A stretch of 64,000 nt of DNA, from assembly GCF_000002985.6 (NCBI RefSeq), contig NC_003283.11, positions 8,990,001 through 9,054,000 of the forward strand, in the 5' to 3' direction. Below the pieces are notes generated by a model, which had not been told where the DNA came from, ran no database searches, and worked only from the letters and a program-made list of their open reading frames with translations. This DNA is from Caenorhabditis elegans (lineage: Eukaryota > Nematoda > Chromadorea > Rhabditida > Rhabditidae). Every line of letters begins with the position of its first letter. Positions within the stretch are counted from its first letter, which is position 1. The position numbers and the translations under genes are program-made. Shown here one piece after another: positions 22,199-35,512 of this stretch.

Positions 22199-23865
22199 TC
22201 ACCATACTTGAACACGCCTGGTTGAATTTCTTGGAACGTAATTATTACTAACAACATTATGAGAAATTTCTGGCGATGGCTTCTTCTGTAATACGCTAAA
22301 AATGTTCAAGGTTGCTTCTCGATATGGTCGATGAAGAAAAAGCATTGCAAGTGTGGATACAAACCCGTGCATTGATCCGTTTATAAATAGAATATTTACA
22401 ATAGCTTGATTATAATATTCTTTTATCACAACAACCATACCATAAACCAGTGGAAACATGAAAAAAGTCATCGGAACAAAACTTTGAATAACGAGAGCAA
22501 TTAACAACTTTTTCTGCATATTGTATGTTTTCTGAGACATTGTTTTTTGTTTCAGCTGTTGAATGCTATTTGATACAAGAAATCCAACAAAAAAGAAAAT
22601 CTCAGAAGTGATAAGGATTACACCAAAAAAAGCAGCTATAAAATGATAAGTATAGTCATCCGCTGCAACGACAATAGGAGCTTCATAAACTTCTTGTGGC
22701 AAACATGGGAGTCGCTATAATTTTTTATTGTTTAAAAAGGTTTTTTCTATCTTTGAAAATTACCTTATAAGTTTTTATTAACGCAGTTTTTTGGTCTGGA
22801 ACAAAAATAGCAACAGGAATGAGAAGTATGACGTCTCCAATGTAATGTATCGCAAGCCATGGCCGTCTCCAAAACGACCAATGCTTTTTCCAAGAGAAGG
22901 TGCAGATAGTGTAAAATCGGTTTTCAAATATAGAAACTGCCGCGAACATCATCCCTGTAATAATTTGATTAACAAGAAAATGACTTGAACTTCACCCTGA
23001 ACTTGTACTATTTATTTGAAAGAAAGTCTTTTTAAAAGGATTTTACAAAAACTTAGCTACAATGGATGTTTTTGGACTGGATTTTTTTGAGAATCTACTG
23101 GAAAAGTTTTTTTTCACCCTTCAATCGCTATAAAAATTAATTTTGCATTATTGGTGAAGGTTTTTGGAGTTTTCTTTTTTAGACTAAACCAACAACGTTT
23201 TTACCCAGCTCCACTAATTTTAAATTAGTCTATAATTGTCAAAAATCTTTAAAAACTTTCATTCATAAGCAAGCGGCTTTTGAAAATAGTAAAAAAATTA
23301 CTGAAGAAAGTCAACTGTCCTTTTTCTAGTGCTCTAAACGTTGGCTACCTCTAAAAGGTAATTTTCTAAATAACATTTCTCATTCAGAAGTCCAGGGCTA
23401 AGTTCAAATCATTTTCTTGTAAACAATAATTTCTCCGCGTTTCAAAATAAATTGTTAACATGAACTCCTTTGAATACTTTTCGAACATTTTTTCCGAGGA
23501 ACAAAGATATACTTACAAGCAAAAAGTGCGAGAATGATTATCACTTGAATCATAAACGGAACGTTAAAATACTTGTAAAGACCGAGTGAATACCCAGCAA
23601 GTCCTGGAGCCAAAATGAATGGTATTGTGAAAAGTGTCAGTGAGTAGTCAAATGCCATGACCCAAATATGCAAGACTAACAAATAAAATTTGATGGATTT
23701 CATCTGATCTGGAGTTTTGAATAAAATACAAAATAATCCCAAGGAATGAATGGGAGTTGCAATGACACTGACTATATGCATTGAGGTGGAATAAAATTGT
23801 GGAGAGCCAAAATAATCTTCTTGTGGAATACATGTAATATTTAATTGTATAACAGAACGAGACAT
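22199..23865 (-). CDS. Serpentine receptor class H (srh)
   Basis: Three exons, 23517-23865, 22764-22954 and 22199-22714, give about 351 aa. Class H landmarks are complete: SPQFYSTSMHIVSVIATPIH in TM1, LFKTPDQMKS, APGLAGYSLGL, FENRF after TM3, the PCLP block at the start of exon 3, QKTYNMQKKLLIALVIQ in TM6 and HGFVSTLAMLFLHRPYRE at the end. Splice phases (1, then 0) agree. The first intron is long for this region (562 bp) and I find no extra exon in it. A chemosensory receptor with unknown ligand. No stop or frameshift is seen. It is oriented head-to-tail with the srt gene on the same strand. Confidence 0.92.
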
Positions 23866-24407
23866 GAAAATATAAGAAATGAAAAATAAATTTCCAAAGC
23901 AGCAGTTACTTCTCTCTGTCTAGTTTATTTCCTTAACTTATAAGATAGTAAAACCAGTGATTATGAGTAAAGGTTGAGCAAAGATTACTAGGTTGGTTTG
24001 TTTTGAGAGAAATAATATTAGATTAAAAAAGCGTTTAAAATGGTGTAAGATATGATTGAAAATTGAAATGCATGCGACATACAATTTTGAAATAGAAAAA
24101 TTGCATCCACCATCTGCTCAAACTTTAATTTTAATTAATACTATTGCGTCAAAAAAGGAAGGTGCAAATATGGTAACATTTATAATTATTAACTCTGCTT
24201 GAATTGTTGCGTTTTGTCTAGTCAAAAATAAGGATTTGGGGTGGTTAATTTTGATATTGTATATTTTAAACAAAACCTCCTGGGCAATTTCTTATATTGC
24301 ACATAAGATTCAAATTCATGATGCTAGTCAATATTTCTGAAACTTTATTAAATTAAATAAAAAATTAGGAAAATATATAAAAACAATATTAATGAATTAT
24401 GAATCGT
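23866..24407. other. Intergenic, 542 bp
   Basis: Separates two minus-strand receptor genes and should hold the srh promoter. No gene or repeat is seen. Confidence 0.5.
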
Positions 24408-25646
24408 TCAATTATGGGAACTAAATGCATTGATTGAATTTTGTTGATTTCGGCAAATCAGATTCCGCACTTCTTGTCTTATGGACTTGTTTAGTGTTAA
24501 GTAAATAATGCAAACCGTTCCTGGAATAAGAAGATTTTTATAATTTTATTACTTTGACTATGAAAAAGTTTGAAAAAAGTTCTTACCACTGCTCAATTGC
24601 CAGAAAAAATGCCCAATGACAATTAATAATTCGGAAATCTCGAAAAAGTTCATATAGACATAAACAACGGAACTTGTTGCATGAAAGAAGCAAAATAAAA
24701 AAGCTTGAAGTAGAACCTAAATTGAAAAAAACTAAATATTGCAACCTCCGAGTTTTCCTACCGTTGCTTGCATTTTTGTTAATTTTTTTGTTGAACTTTG
24801 TGTAGATTTTTTCAAATAAATCCATACTAGATATCCATAAAAGAGAACTGTACATATTGATACCATCATGTTGTTGAAAATGTGGTAAATATTAACGTAA
24901 AGGTTTGGCTAAAGTGATAAATTTTGGATCAAGAAGGGATGTTATAACTTCACAGCACATAATAACTGACTTACATCTTTTCCAACTCCCGGATCAAAAA
25001 ACCATGACATATGGGTCAGATTGAAAATAATAGGTTTTGTGAAGAGCATCGGATAAATAACATAAACACAAAATATTCCTAAAATCACAAATATTTTCCA
25101 ACCTTCGAAACATTTTTTGGTGTCATTCAGATTGTCTAAATCGCAAACTCGAATGAATGCCAATACAATACTTGAAATGCAACATCCCATCCAAGAGCTC
25201 ATTCCAATAACTCCAAGAATATAAAATACACGAGGAGAATCGCAAAATGAAATTCCATAAAAGCCAAATATTCCAGTTGCAATGGAATGGTTTACTGTAG
25301 AAAACACATCGCAAATACCAAGGAACATCATGGTTTTATAAGCGGGTTTTAACATTTGCTCACTTTTAGCAATAGCAATTAGACATATGCTGTATAAAAT
25401 CTGAAACTCTAACCTGATTCATGCTTCATTCAAAACGCTTACCAAAATGAATAAACCAGACACTAAAAAATAAATTCCCCACACCACTTGCTTTGCACCA
25501 ATAACTGTTATAGTTACATTTTCGGTGCATTCATAAAAATCAGGATCCAACTGGAAATTATTCCAAAGAAAGTAGGACAATGACATTTTATAGTCAGAAG
25601 TCAGCCAATGAAAGAAGAAATATATATAGTCACTAAACATATCCAA
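24408..25646 (-). CDS. Serpentine receptor class T (srt)
   Basis: Five exons, 25443-25646, 24975-25400, 24762-24908, 24587-24716 and 24408-24520, give about 339 aa if translation starts at 25646. Later in-frame ATGs at 25640 and 25586 are possible. Class T features are ILYSICLIAIAKSEQMLKP after TM1, MMFLGICDV in TM2, the CDSPRVFYI loop, QATVLLQAFLFCFFHATS in TM6 and an FWQLSSGTVCIIYLTLNKSI TM7. All phases fit. No lesion is seen. It is divergently oriented from the oac gene that starts 1.3 kb away. Confidence 0.88.
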
Positions 25647-26926
25647 ACGATTTTAATGAATGAAATTATCTTCACAACTATTATTTGACAGACACCTTCC
25701 ACCCACTGATTTCTACGTCAACATCAACATGCTATTATGAGCGATTTTACTGAAATTTCTTGAGACCATGTGATTTTCCAGAGTTTGTCTAGTCTGGGAA
25801 ACCCCGGAGGATGTCTACTTTATTGTTTTTGTATTATTACTGTTTTAAATAAGATCAATAAACAAATATTCATGCGATAATATTTACAAAGATCAAACAC
25901 CGAAAAATTAAAAAATGTCATTACTGAATAAGCTTCCGGAAATATCTTAATTCACAAATTAAATTCTTCAAAATTTACTTATCAAATCTTCATAATATTG
26001 TTATGATATTAACCTTTTCGTTTGAATTCGCTTGAATAAACCGTTTACACTGTCTTCCCTTGCCAAGATTCAACAGTTTAAACCACGCGTGTTCAGTGTC
26101 TTCAAGGACATTCGAACATGTAGTTTGTAACGGCAAGCTTTAGAAAAGAAATACTACAGAATGACCAATTGACACATTCAAAAGATTTTACGAAAAATAC
26201 AACAACCAGGTAGAGTATAAAATAGAATTTTATAGTTCAAATATTTCTCACAGAATAAAATCACCTCAAACAATTAACTTGTAGATTAACTGTTTTGTTA
26301 ACTGTTTCGTGACGCTGAACAGTTTATTTTCTAAACTTACAATCTTTCACCGTGTCGGTTCACCACCTACTACTCGAGCATATGGCCTGGTACAAAAGCG
26401 GCATGTTTAAAGGAAAACAGGTAAGAAGGCAGTTCTTAATTGTCTCTATTAATACATTCCACCGTTAACTATATGAAATATGTGTCAATCCACTGGATTT
26501 AATGCAGATCCTTCTAATTCAAGTTTAGCCTCCTAAACGCCAAAACCGGTAAGGTTTCTTTCTAAGAAGTTGCAAGAATTTTTCAACTAAAGCTATTTGT
26601 TAACCAAAAAGGTGTTCTAAACGAGGAACTAGTACGCTCTGTTTTTCTCTACCACAATTTCTTGTGTCACATTATTGCTTTGTTGGTTTTCTCTCTATTC
26701 AAGTCAAATTCAAATTAAATTCAATTCGATTCTATCAAGGATCTAAAGAAACATAGAAGCAACTGCGTCTTGTGGGTGTCTCCGGATGAACTTTTGAACT
26801 TCACTCCGGGCTAATCCCCTATCTGAATTCGGACGATTTCTAAAGAACATCCCAGGGGTTGAAGATAGGATATTTTATAAAGAACATTTAAAACTGTCAT
26901 CCTTTATTTCTAATACTGTGCCAAAT
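25647..26926. other. Intergenic, 1.3 kb, with a possible tiny exon pair
   Basis: Mostly AT-rich. The stretch 26382-26548 contains an ATG-started 13-codon frame ending at a GTAAGA donor (26420), then CCTCCTAAACGCCAAAACCG between an acceptor and a GTAAGG donor (26529-26548). I could not find a convincing third exon, so no gene is called. Confidence 0.4.
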
Positions 26927-29309
26927 ATGATGAGAACTGATATACAATGTCTACGTGGAATTGCTATCATATTAGTTTTCTTGTTTCATCTTTTACCAAA
27001 CCTATTTGTAAATGGTTTTCTGGGAGTGGATATGTGAGTTAAGAATCACAAGAATTTAGTTAATTTTCCCCTTATTTAGTTTCTTTGTCATATCTGGATT
27101 TTTAATGGCGAAAATCCTCACAAAGTCGAGTTTGAGATCGGTTCAAGATATTACTGCATTTTACTTTAGAAGGTACTGTCTTTATAAAATAACATAAATT
27201 TTGAAAATTTTCAGATTCCGAAGAATATTGACATTGTATTTATTTACAATTTTTTTGACTGTAATTATGATTCATCTTTATCTACCAAATTTCTTATGGG
27301 AAACTAATAACCGGTATTCGTTGGCTTCATTATTTTTAGTCACAAATCAACTCGTTATTCACGACCAGGCAGATTATTTCAATGAGGTTTTGATTGGAAT
27401 TTATCAAGATTAAAAATATAAAATTAAGTTTCGTACTTCGTTGTCGTCATCAAATGCTTTTCTACATCTTTGGTCGTTATCAGTGGAAATGCAGTTTTAT
27501 ATTCTTGCTCCAATAGTATTTTTTGGGCTTCAATTTTTGAAAAATGATTATCTCAAGGTATTTTTTCAAGATTAATTTTTGTTTTTACAGTGTTATATTT
27601 TAAGCTTGTTGCGGTTTCAATCACCTCTGTCGTTGGTTTCATATGTTTCGTTTTAATATTTGATCAATTTGCATTCAATTTCATGCTTCTTCGTTTATGG
27701 CAATTTTCAGCTGGATTTGTCTCTTTATTTTGGAGTAAAATTCGAGTCAACCGCCTTCCAAATAAAATTGAAGAAAATGAGACTCGATTGTTTGAATTTC
27801 CATTTCTGAAAGAAGACATGGTTATAATACTGATAGCTGTAATAGGACTATGTTTTATACCTACTAAGTTAGATGTATTAATCTTAAGGCCGTTAGTCAC
27901 TACGGCTACCGCTTTGATAATTGGGTGTGAATACCATAATAACCAGGTACTGCGTGCGCTTCTTTATCTTTTCAAAGAAAATTATTCAGATTCTAAAATC
28001 TAAAATTCTTGGATACATCGGAGATATTTCATATGTCATGTATCTTGTTCATTGGCCAATTATCACAATTTTTCTATCAAATACTGTGAAAAGCTACATC
28101 TTCTGTACATGTGAGTTTTTTTTCAGAGTAAACGAAATGTTCGAATGTTTTTTTCAGCTCTGACAATCTTGTCGTCAGTTGTACTTCATCATACATTTGA
28201 GAAACTGTACTTGAAGTTAAATTGGAAATCACTAATTTGTCTTCTGTTTGCTCTGATTCATTGTAATGCATATTTGCAATACAGTGTCAGAGAGCATAAC
28301 TTTTGGAAAGATCAAATTCCTGAAGAACTTCAAGAAACCGTGTCTAATAACCAAATTATACTAGCAAATCAATTCAAATTAAATTATTGCGTTCAAGGTG
28401 ACACTAGTAACTTCAAAGAAAACATAAGAATTTTTGGATATTGCAAGTACCCGGTAAATTTTAAGTTTTATAATTTAATTGTGAATAATATTTCAGCAAG
28501 GCCGTGGTAATGTCTCAATTATGACGATCGGAAATAGTTATGCTCTAAGTTTCGCTGATCTCATTATAGAACAATTCAAATTAAATTATTCCAATTATAC
28601 ATATGTCTCAATTGACGGTAACTTACTCATTAAAAAAAAATCAAAATCAAAAAATGATTCCAGAAGGCTATGGTTTTTTTACCGACTCTCCAGGCTCCAG
28701 TTTGGCTCTAAGTGTGTTCAGAAAACTTGTTGCAGAACACAAACCAGATATACTTTTTATTACGCCGAGGTTTTTTTGTGTAATGGCAATTTTTATATGA
28801 CTGTTAAAATTTAAGATATTCATCTTCTCTTCAATCACGAATACGGAAGAATGATGATTATATACATCAGATGAGTGAAAATATCCAATTTTATGAGAGC
28901 ATTGCAAAGAAAATTTATATTTTGGGATCTCATCCATTATACAACATAAATCATCTTAATACCTTTTTACATTATCTTATCCAGAATTCTGATGAACTGG
29001 AGTCTCTTCACCTAAATCGTTTTAAATCAGATGATGACATGAGATGTGTTAAAAAGAGATTCGAGAAAGTGAAATGCAAAAAGTGTCAGGTAAGATTTTG
29101 AAAAAAAGTAACTTTAACTTCAAAATGATTCATTTCAGTTCTTCGATTTAAGTCACGTTTTTGTCGAAGGCGACAAGTATCTGACTTTTGATAGAGATTC
29201 ATTGATTTCCTACGTGGACAATACGATACATCTCACCAGTGCGGGACTCAAACTTTGTCAGCCTGTTTTCGAGAATCTGGCAAAGGAAATTATGAATAAT
29301 ACAAATTAA
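26927..29309 (+). CDS. OAC-family acyltransferase (Acyl_transf_3 plus SGNH), copy 1
   Basis: Eleven exons give about 643 aa: 26927-27033, 27080-27172, 27215-27386, 27429-27557, 27605-27946, 27990-28110, 28158-28453, 28497-28617, 28664-28769, 28816-29089 and 29139-29309. Residues about 1-330 are a multi-pass acyltransferase-3 domain: RTDIQCLRG, catalytic-type His in FHLLPN, FFVISGFLM, WSLSVEMQFY, YIGDISYVMYLVHWP. Residues about 415-643 are an SGNH-like domain with GNSY at about 432-435 and D614 and H618 in YVDNTIHLT. The family transfers acyl groups to extracellular or lumenal substrates; the substrate here is unknown. A second ATG follows at once (26930). It is divergent from srt and convergent with copy 2, stops 285 bp apart. 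Confidence 0.93.
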
Positions 29310-29594
29310 TTAAACGCTTAATTATTTATGAAAAACGTTTCGAATAAATAAAAATTGGGGACATGACATTAGGAAATGGAAAATTAAATACGGCTACTGG
29401 GTTTTTGAAAATTGAAAAATAAAAAATTTTCAAAGTTCTCCTTGATATAATTCAAAAACGGATCTCTCAAAAATCTGATAATTCAGTTTTTACCTCACAA
29501 ATAAAAAAAAACGAAATTATTTTTTGTTTTCAGAAGGTCCAGTGAGATGAGGGTTGAATACTGGCATTCGAATTCAAGATAGTAGATTTTACCA

Positions 29595-32051
29595 TCATAG
29601 GCTCTCGATTATTTCAGCAGTAATATTTCTGAAAATTGGTTCACATGGCTTCACTCCAGCATCCGTCAAGTGAACGGAATTATCAATGTAGGAAAGCATT
29701 GAATTTCTGTCAAAAGTCAAGTATTTATCGTTTTCCACAAACAGGTGGCTCAAATCAAATATCTGAAAATAATAGGAATTTAATTTTGAAATTAGGAGAA
29801 ATTTAGAATTTACCTGGCATTTTTCACATTTTATCATTCTCAACCGTTTTCTTACATTCCTCATTTCCCGATCTGCTTTTTTCTTGTTCAAGTGTAAGAG
29901 CTCCATATCATCGGGTCTTGTGACCAAGTAATGTAAAAATAGTGTGAAGAAGTTTTCACTGTATTCTGGAAGAGCATCCAAAATATATATTTTTCTGACG
30001 AATCTGGAAAATCAGGCAAAACGAAATTTTTTTTAGAAAATAAAGTTGACTCACTTCTCGTAGTACGCCAAATTTGTGTTCATTTCATGGACAATTGTGT
30101 CATTCACTCTGATAGGATCTTTTATGTTTTGCATGTATCTAAAAATAAATTGTTAATTATATTAATTATATTTTATTGTAAGTTACCTTGGAATAATAAA
30201 TAGAACGTCTGGTTTGTGTGATTCAACTTGCTTTTTAGATATTTCTAAAGCTTGTTGAGATATTTTCCAGCTGCTCACATAGGTTCCATAGCTAGCTAAA
30301 ATATATACGCACTGATTTTTCATGGAGAATTTGTTTTACCTATAATTGAAATATATCTAAATTCCGAATAGTTCTTGTGAAATGATGCTTCAATTTGATC
30401 CACGAAATTAAGAATATAACTGTTACCAATCATCATTACAGATGCCGTACCATTGCCAGGCTGAAAATTATTAAAGGTCTACAGCAGTTTATTTCGGTCA
30501 CTCACTGGAAATCTGCAATATCCGATAAGATCTTTTTTCGCAAATGGAACATCTAAACTATTTTCCAAGCATTTTGCCTGTCGAGTTTCAAAATCGTAGA
30601 GAGGGGCGTAGGATTTATGATTTTGATTAATTATTTCTTGAATTTCCGATGTGTAGTTATACTTCCAAAAAGTGTGATATCTCACACTATATTGTAAGTA
30701 GGCATTTGCGGCAATGAACAAAAATACCAAGGGAAATACTGCTCTCATTTCCAGTTTCAGGTACTGTTTTTCAAATAGATGATGCAATACGATTGAAGCA
30801 ATAAATATAGACACTGAAATTTTAAGTTACAGCTTCCAGAAAATTGCAAATAAACAAAAAACCTACGGATACAAAACAAGTAACTTTTCACTGTCGCAGA
30901 TAAGAATATCGAAATAACGGGCCAGTGTACAAGATAGACCACATATGAAATATCACCAATGTAAACGAGAACCTTTGAGTTTAGCAACTAAAATATGTTT
31001 TTTTTAATAGGCCTTATTCCTGAACATACCTGAACATTTTTTGATTCGGCACCAATGATAAACGCTGTGGCTAATGTAACTAATGGTCTCAAAACCAACA
31101 CGTTAATCTCCTTTGGTAGCAAACTTAAACCCAAAATTGAAAGAGCTACCACCACGAAATCTTTAATAGGTATTGAGATTGTGGAAATGTCTTTCTCTGA
31201 ATCATTTTTGTTTGGAGGTTTTCTGCTTCTGATTTTGGTCCAAAATAAGACTATAAATCCTGAAGAAAACTGCCACATTCGAAGAAACAAGAAGTTGAAA
31301 GCAAACTTGTCAAGAATTAACGCAAAACCAATAAAACCGAACACAGTCATGAGTGAGACAGCGATCAACTGAAAATTTCTACTATACGGTATATTTTAAA
31401 TGACTGAATAACTTTTAAAGTGTCATTTTTCAAAAACTGAATCCCCAAGAAAATAAATGGAACTAGAAGATAAAACTGCATTTCCACTGATAATGACCAT
31501 AAATGTAGGAATGCATTCATAGATGACACGGACGAAACAAACTGAAAATTAATATTTTTACGCTCATTTCAATTTTTCTAATTACTAACTTCGTTAAAAT
31601 AATCCGACTGATCGTGAATAACCAATTGATTCGTTATCAAAAAGAGAGAAGCGAAAGAGTATCTATTATTATTTTGCCACAGGAAATCCGGTAGAAAAAC
31701 GTGTACTAATATTAAAATTAGAAAAATTGCAAGAAAATACAATGGTAGAATTCTTCGAAATCTGAAAAACAAAAAAAATTTTAAAATAAAACTTGAAGTT
31801 TGAGAACCTTTTGTAGTAGAATAACAGAAAATCATGCACATTTAGTAAATTTAAGTTGGTCAAGTTATTTGCCATCAAAAATCCAGAGATCACAAAAAAG
31901 CTGAAATTAGCAGTAAAAAATAATTTTAAAACTTGATTCAAACTTACATGTCAACTCCTAGAAATCCATTAACAAATAAATTAGGTGACAGATGAAAACA
32001 CAAAACAAAAATTATAGCCAAACCACGTAAGCATTGTATATCTGCCCGCAT
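29595..32051 (-). CDS. OAC-family acyltransferase, copy 2
   Basis: Twelve exons give about 645 aa: 31948-32051, 31808-31900, 31590-31761, 31413-31541, 31030-31368, 30867-30987, 30506-30813, 30340-30460, 30187-30295, 30055-30138, 29814-30003 and 29595-29762. It has the same two domains: RADIQCLRG, FHLSPN, FFVISGFLM, WSLSVEMQFYLL, YIGDISYVVYLVHWP, then MIGNSY and YIDNSVHLTDAG. It has one more intron than copy 1, splitting the SGNH domain between YYEK and FVRK. The EGYGFY-like motif after the GNS block of the other copies is replaced by ASYGTY. All key residues are present, so it is probably active. It shares strand and head-to-tail order with copy 3, 429 bp away. Confidence 0.92.
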
Positions 32052-32480
32052 TTTCAGATAAAATATATCAGGCTAAACAGACAGTTATCCAAAGACTAAT
32101 AAGTAATGTTAAATCTGTTAGGATTCTCAGATTGCTGATTGCATTACCAGTCTGCCAAACTTTCAACGAGAGAAAAACATTCAAGAGACTATCCATAATA
32201 TTCTCTACTTCTGTGTTCAAAAGATTCGGATCAAGGATAAACTGGTTTCAGGCATGCTGTTGAGTGTAGTTAGTCACACTTTAGATTTCATATCAGTAAG
32301 TGTTACTTGCAATCAAAATGTGGTAAAAAATCTTTATTTCTCAATGTTTTGAACAGATAGGTTTATTTTGCACACCGGATTTTATTTAACTTGAAAAACT
32401 ACACAAAAATGAATACAAACTTGAGTTATTGCAAAGAGATTCAAAGAAATTGATTCAAAAAAGTTACCAGTATGAAACAA

Positions 32481-34790
32481 TTAAAGGGTATTCATAATTT
32501 CTTTTACAATTTTTTTGAACACAGGTTCACAAAGTTCGACGCCAACTTTGGTAAGGTGAATTGTATTGTCGACGTATGAAAGCATGCTTCCTCTGTCAAA
32601 AGTCAGATACTTATCGTTTTCCACAAATACATGGCTCAAATCGTAAAACTGAAATAAACAATACAAAGTTTTACAATAAAATTCAAGGACTAACCTGGCA
32701 CTTCTTGCACTTTACCATACTGAATCGTTTCTTTACATATCTCATCTGTTCATCTGCTTTTTGTCGATTCAAGTGTAACGATTCCAGCTCATCGGGTCGT
32801 TGGACAACATAATGCATAAAAAAGTTTAAAAAATTCAAGTTATAAAGTGGATGAGAATCCAATATGTAAATCTTCTTTACAAATTTCTCGTAAAATTCAA
32901 TATTTTCATTCATCTGTTTGAGATAGGCATCGTTGTGTTTTATGGGAAGTCGAACCGATTCTGAGTATCTAAAATATTGAAAACTAGTAAATTATACTTT
33001 CAAAAGAAGAGTCACCTAGCAGAAATGAATAGTACGTCTGGTTTGAACTTTGCTACATTTCTCTTAAATATATCTAATGCTTGATGGGATCCGGGAGAGT
33101 CTGCATAAATAGCTGCTCCTTCTGAAAATTGTTAATTGTATATAATTAGAAAACACGTGTATTAATGTTACCTCCAATTGAATAATAGCGATATTCGGAA
33201 TAATTTTTATGGAATTGAGCTCTTATAGGTTCACTGAATGTCATCACATAACTATTACCAATCATCATAACCGATATGTTTCCGTGGCTTTTCTGTAAAA
33301 AATGAAACAGTATTATATTTAGATTCAAACTTACTGGATATTCACAGTATCCGAACACTCGTTTCTGGCCAATCGGTTCATCAAGGTTGCTCACAGCACA
33401 TACATTTTTTGCATTCATTTTTTGAAGTTCAGCTAGGTCTGTGAGTAGCATTTTGTTGTTTTGAATAACTTCTTGGAGCTCAAGCGAATATGTGTTATTC
33501 CAGAAACTGTGAACTCGAATACTATTTTGAAGATAGGCATTACTTAAGACAATCACAAAAAGCAATGGAATCAAAGCTTTCCAGTCCATTCTCAAATATT
33601 GTTTTTCAAAAATATGATGGAGAACAACAGACGCCAACAGGATTGTCACTGAAAATATTAGGAAATATAGAGAATGTAAATAAAATTATTATGACTTACA
33701 AATACAGAACAAGTGAGTTCTCAAAGAAGCTGTAAGGAAAAGAACGATAATAGGCCAATGAACAAGATAAATTACATATGAAATATCACCAATGTAGCAA
33801 AGAGTTTTCGATTTCAAAAACTGAAAACAATTTTTCTGATTTTTTAAAAATCTTTACTAAAAATTCACCTGGTTATCTTGAGAGTCGCTTGCAATTATAA
33901 ACGCTGTTGCCATTGTTACTAATGGTCTGAGAGCAAGAAGTTCAATCTTATTGGGTAAAATACACAAAGCAATTGTTGACAAACAAACTGTTGTCAAATC
34001 TCCCTTAGCAATCGGAAGAATTAATTCAATTTTAGCTGGTTTCAGTTTCTCAGAATATTCATAGAAGCTAATTTTCTTCCAGAAAAGGGCCATGAATCCC
34101 GCAGAAAACTGCCACAGGCGGAGGAACATGAAGTTGAACGCAAACTGTTGATTAATAAATGCAAAACATAAAAATCCTATTACAGTAGTTAAGGATGAAG
34201 CGATCAGTCTTAGAAGATCATTTTTCAAAAATTGAAGTCCAAAAAATATGAATGGAACAAGAAGATAAAATTGCATTTCAACACCAAGCGACCATAAATG
34301 AATGAACGCATTTAGAGATGTACCATCGGCCAGAAACTAAATTTAATATTTTATATTTTCAACTCAAATCAACTTCAAACCTCTCTGAAATAATCTGCGC
34401 TGTCGTGAATAATAAGTTGATTGGTAACCAAAAACAACGAAGCCAACGAGTATCGTCTATTCGTGTACCACCAAAAATCTCCAAGGTATAGATGAACTGC
34501 AGCCAATGTTACAAATATGACAAGATAGTAAAGAGGAAGTATTCTCCGAAATCTTCTGTAGTAAAATATGAAGAAATCTTGCACAGTGACAAGTTTTGAC
34601 TTTGACAAATTTTGTGCCATGAGGAATCCCGATATAACAAAGAATCTGAATCCAAACTTCACAAAAATAAATCCAAATAAGCTTACATATCCACTCCCAG
34701 AAATCCATTCACAAAAAGTGTTGGAAATAAGTGATAAATAAGTACTAATAAAATAGCAACACCTCGCAGGCATTGAATATCTTGTCTCAT
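32481..34790 (-). CDS. OAC-family acyltransferase, copy 3
   Basis: Nine exons give about 646 aa: 34687-34790, 34381-34645, 33869-34336, 33700-33820, 33335-33648, 33172-33292, 33016-33121, 32695-32968 and 32481-32648. Domains match the other copies: RQDIQCLRG, His in IYHLFP, FFVISGFLM, WSLGVEMQFYLL (G where the others have S), YIGDISYVIYLVHWP, MIGNSY and YVDNTIHLT. Two introns present in both other copies are cleanly missing here, inside YYRRFRR and between LK/LR and LIA. No lesion is seen. About 720 bp of apparently empty DNA lies upstream. Confidence 0.93.
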
Positions 34791-35512
34791 TTTTGTTGAG
34801 AAAGTGGGGAAATTATTTTGACCCTCTGCACCTTTATACAAATTGTAATCTGGGACAGTGTTGCGTTGACTTGAAAAGAATTATGCAAATTGCGACATGA
34901 TGTAACAGAGATGGCTTCGTTGATTTTCTGGGTCAATAGTTTTTTTCCCTAAGGAAAGCTTTTATAGTCTGAGACAAATGATCTTTAAGTTCAAACAACA
35001 AACTTTAATTGTCATTCAAAATACGATTTTTAAAATACCTTTGTTGTAAAAATCCAGTCGACATGGAATTTTCAAGTAAAATTGTGTTATTCGATATAGC
35101 AATGTATACATTTAATAAAAAGTAGTACCGATAATCTTTTTAAAAAAAGTCTTTGGATTGTGTTTTCTTTGTATTCTTGTATGTATTTGGGTCCCCTCAT
35201 TAATAACACTCTGTAAAGCTTTATTTCTTAAGACTTTTCTTAAAAGTCAAGCATGTATAGCTCATATCCATGTTCTCAAATTTTGCATTAACGAAGATGT
35301 TCGTGGCGTCTTGTTAATGAGTTCCTTCAATTAATCTCAAATTTCTGCATCCATCAAAAATCTTCATTACGATGTTTAACTATTTTACAGGATTAAGTTC
35401 ATTGATCAGAAAACCCGCTGAAAATTTCTCATTGATATGAGATCTCCGGAAACACGTTGAACTTTTCGATAGAGATCATTGAAATGACAAGTAAAAACGA
35501 TTAAGTTGACAA
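34791..35512. other. Intergenic, 722 bp
   Basis: Upstream region of oac copy 3 and downstream region of the srsx gene. No gene is seen. Confidence 0.5.
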
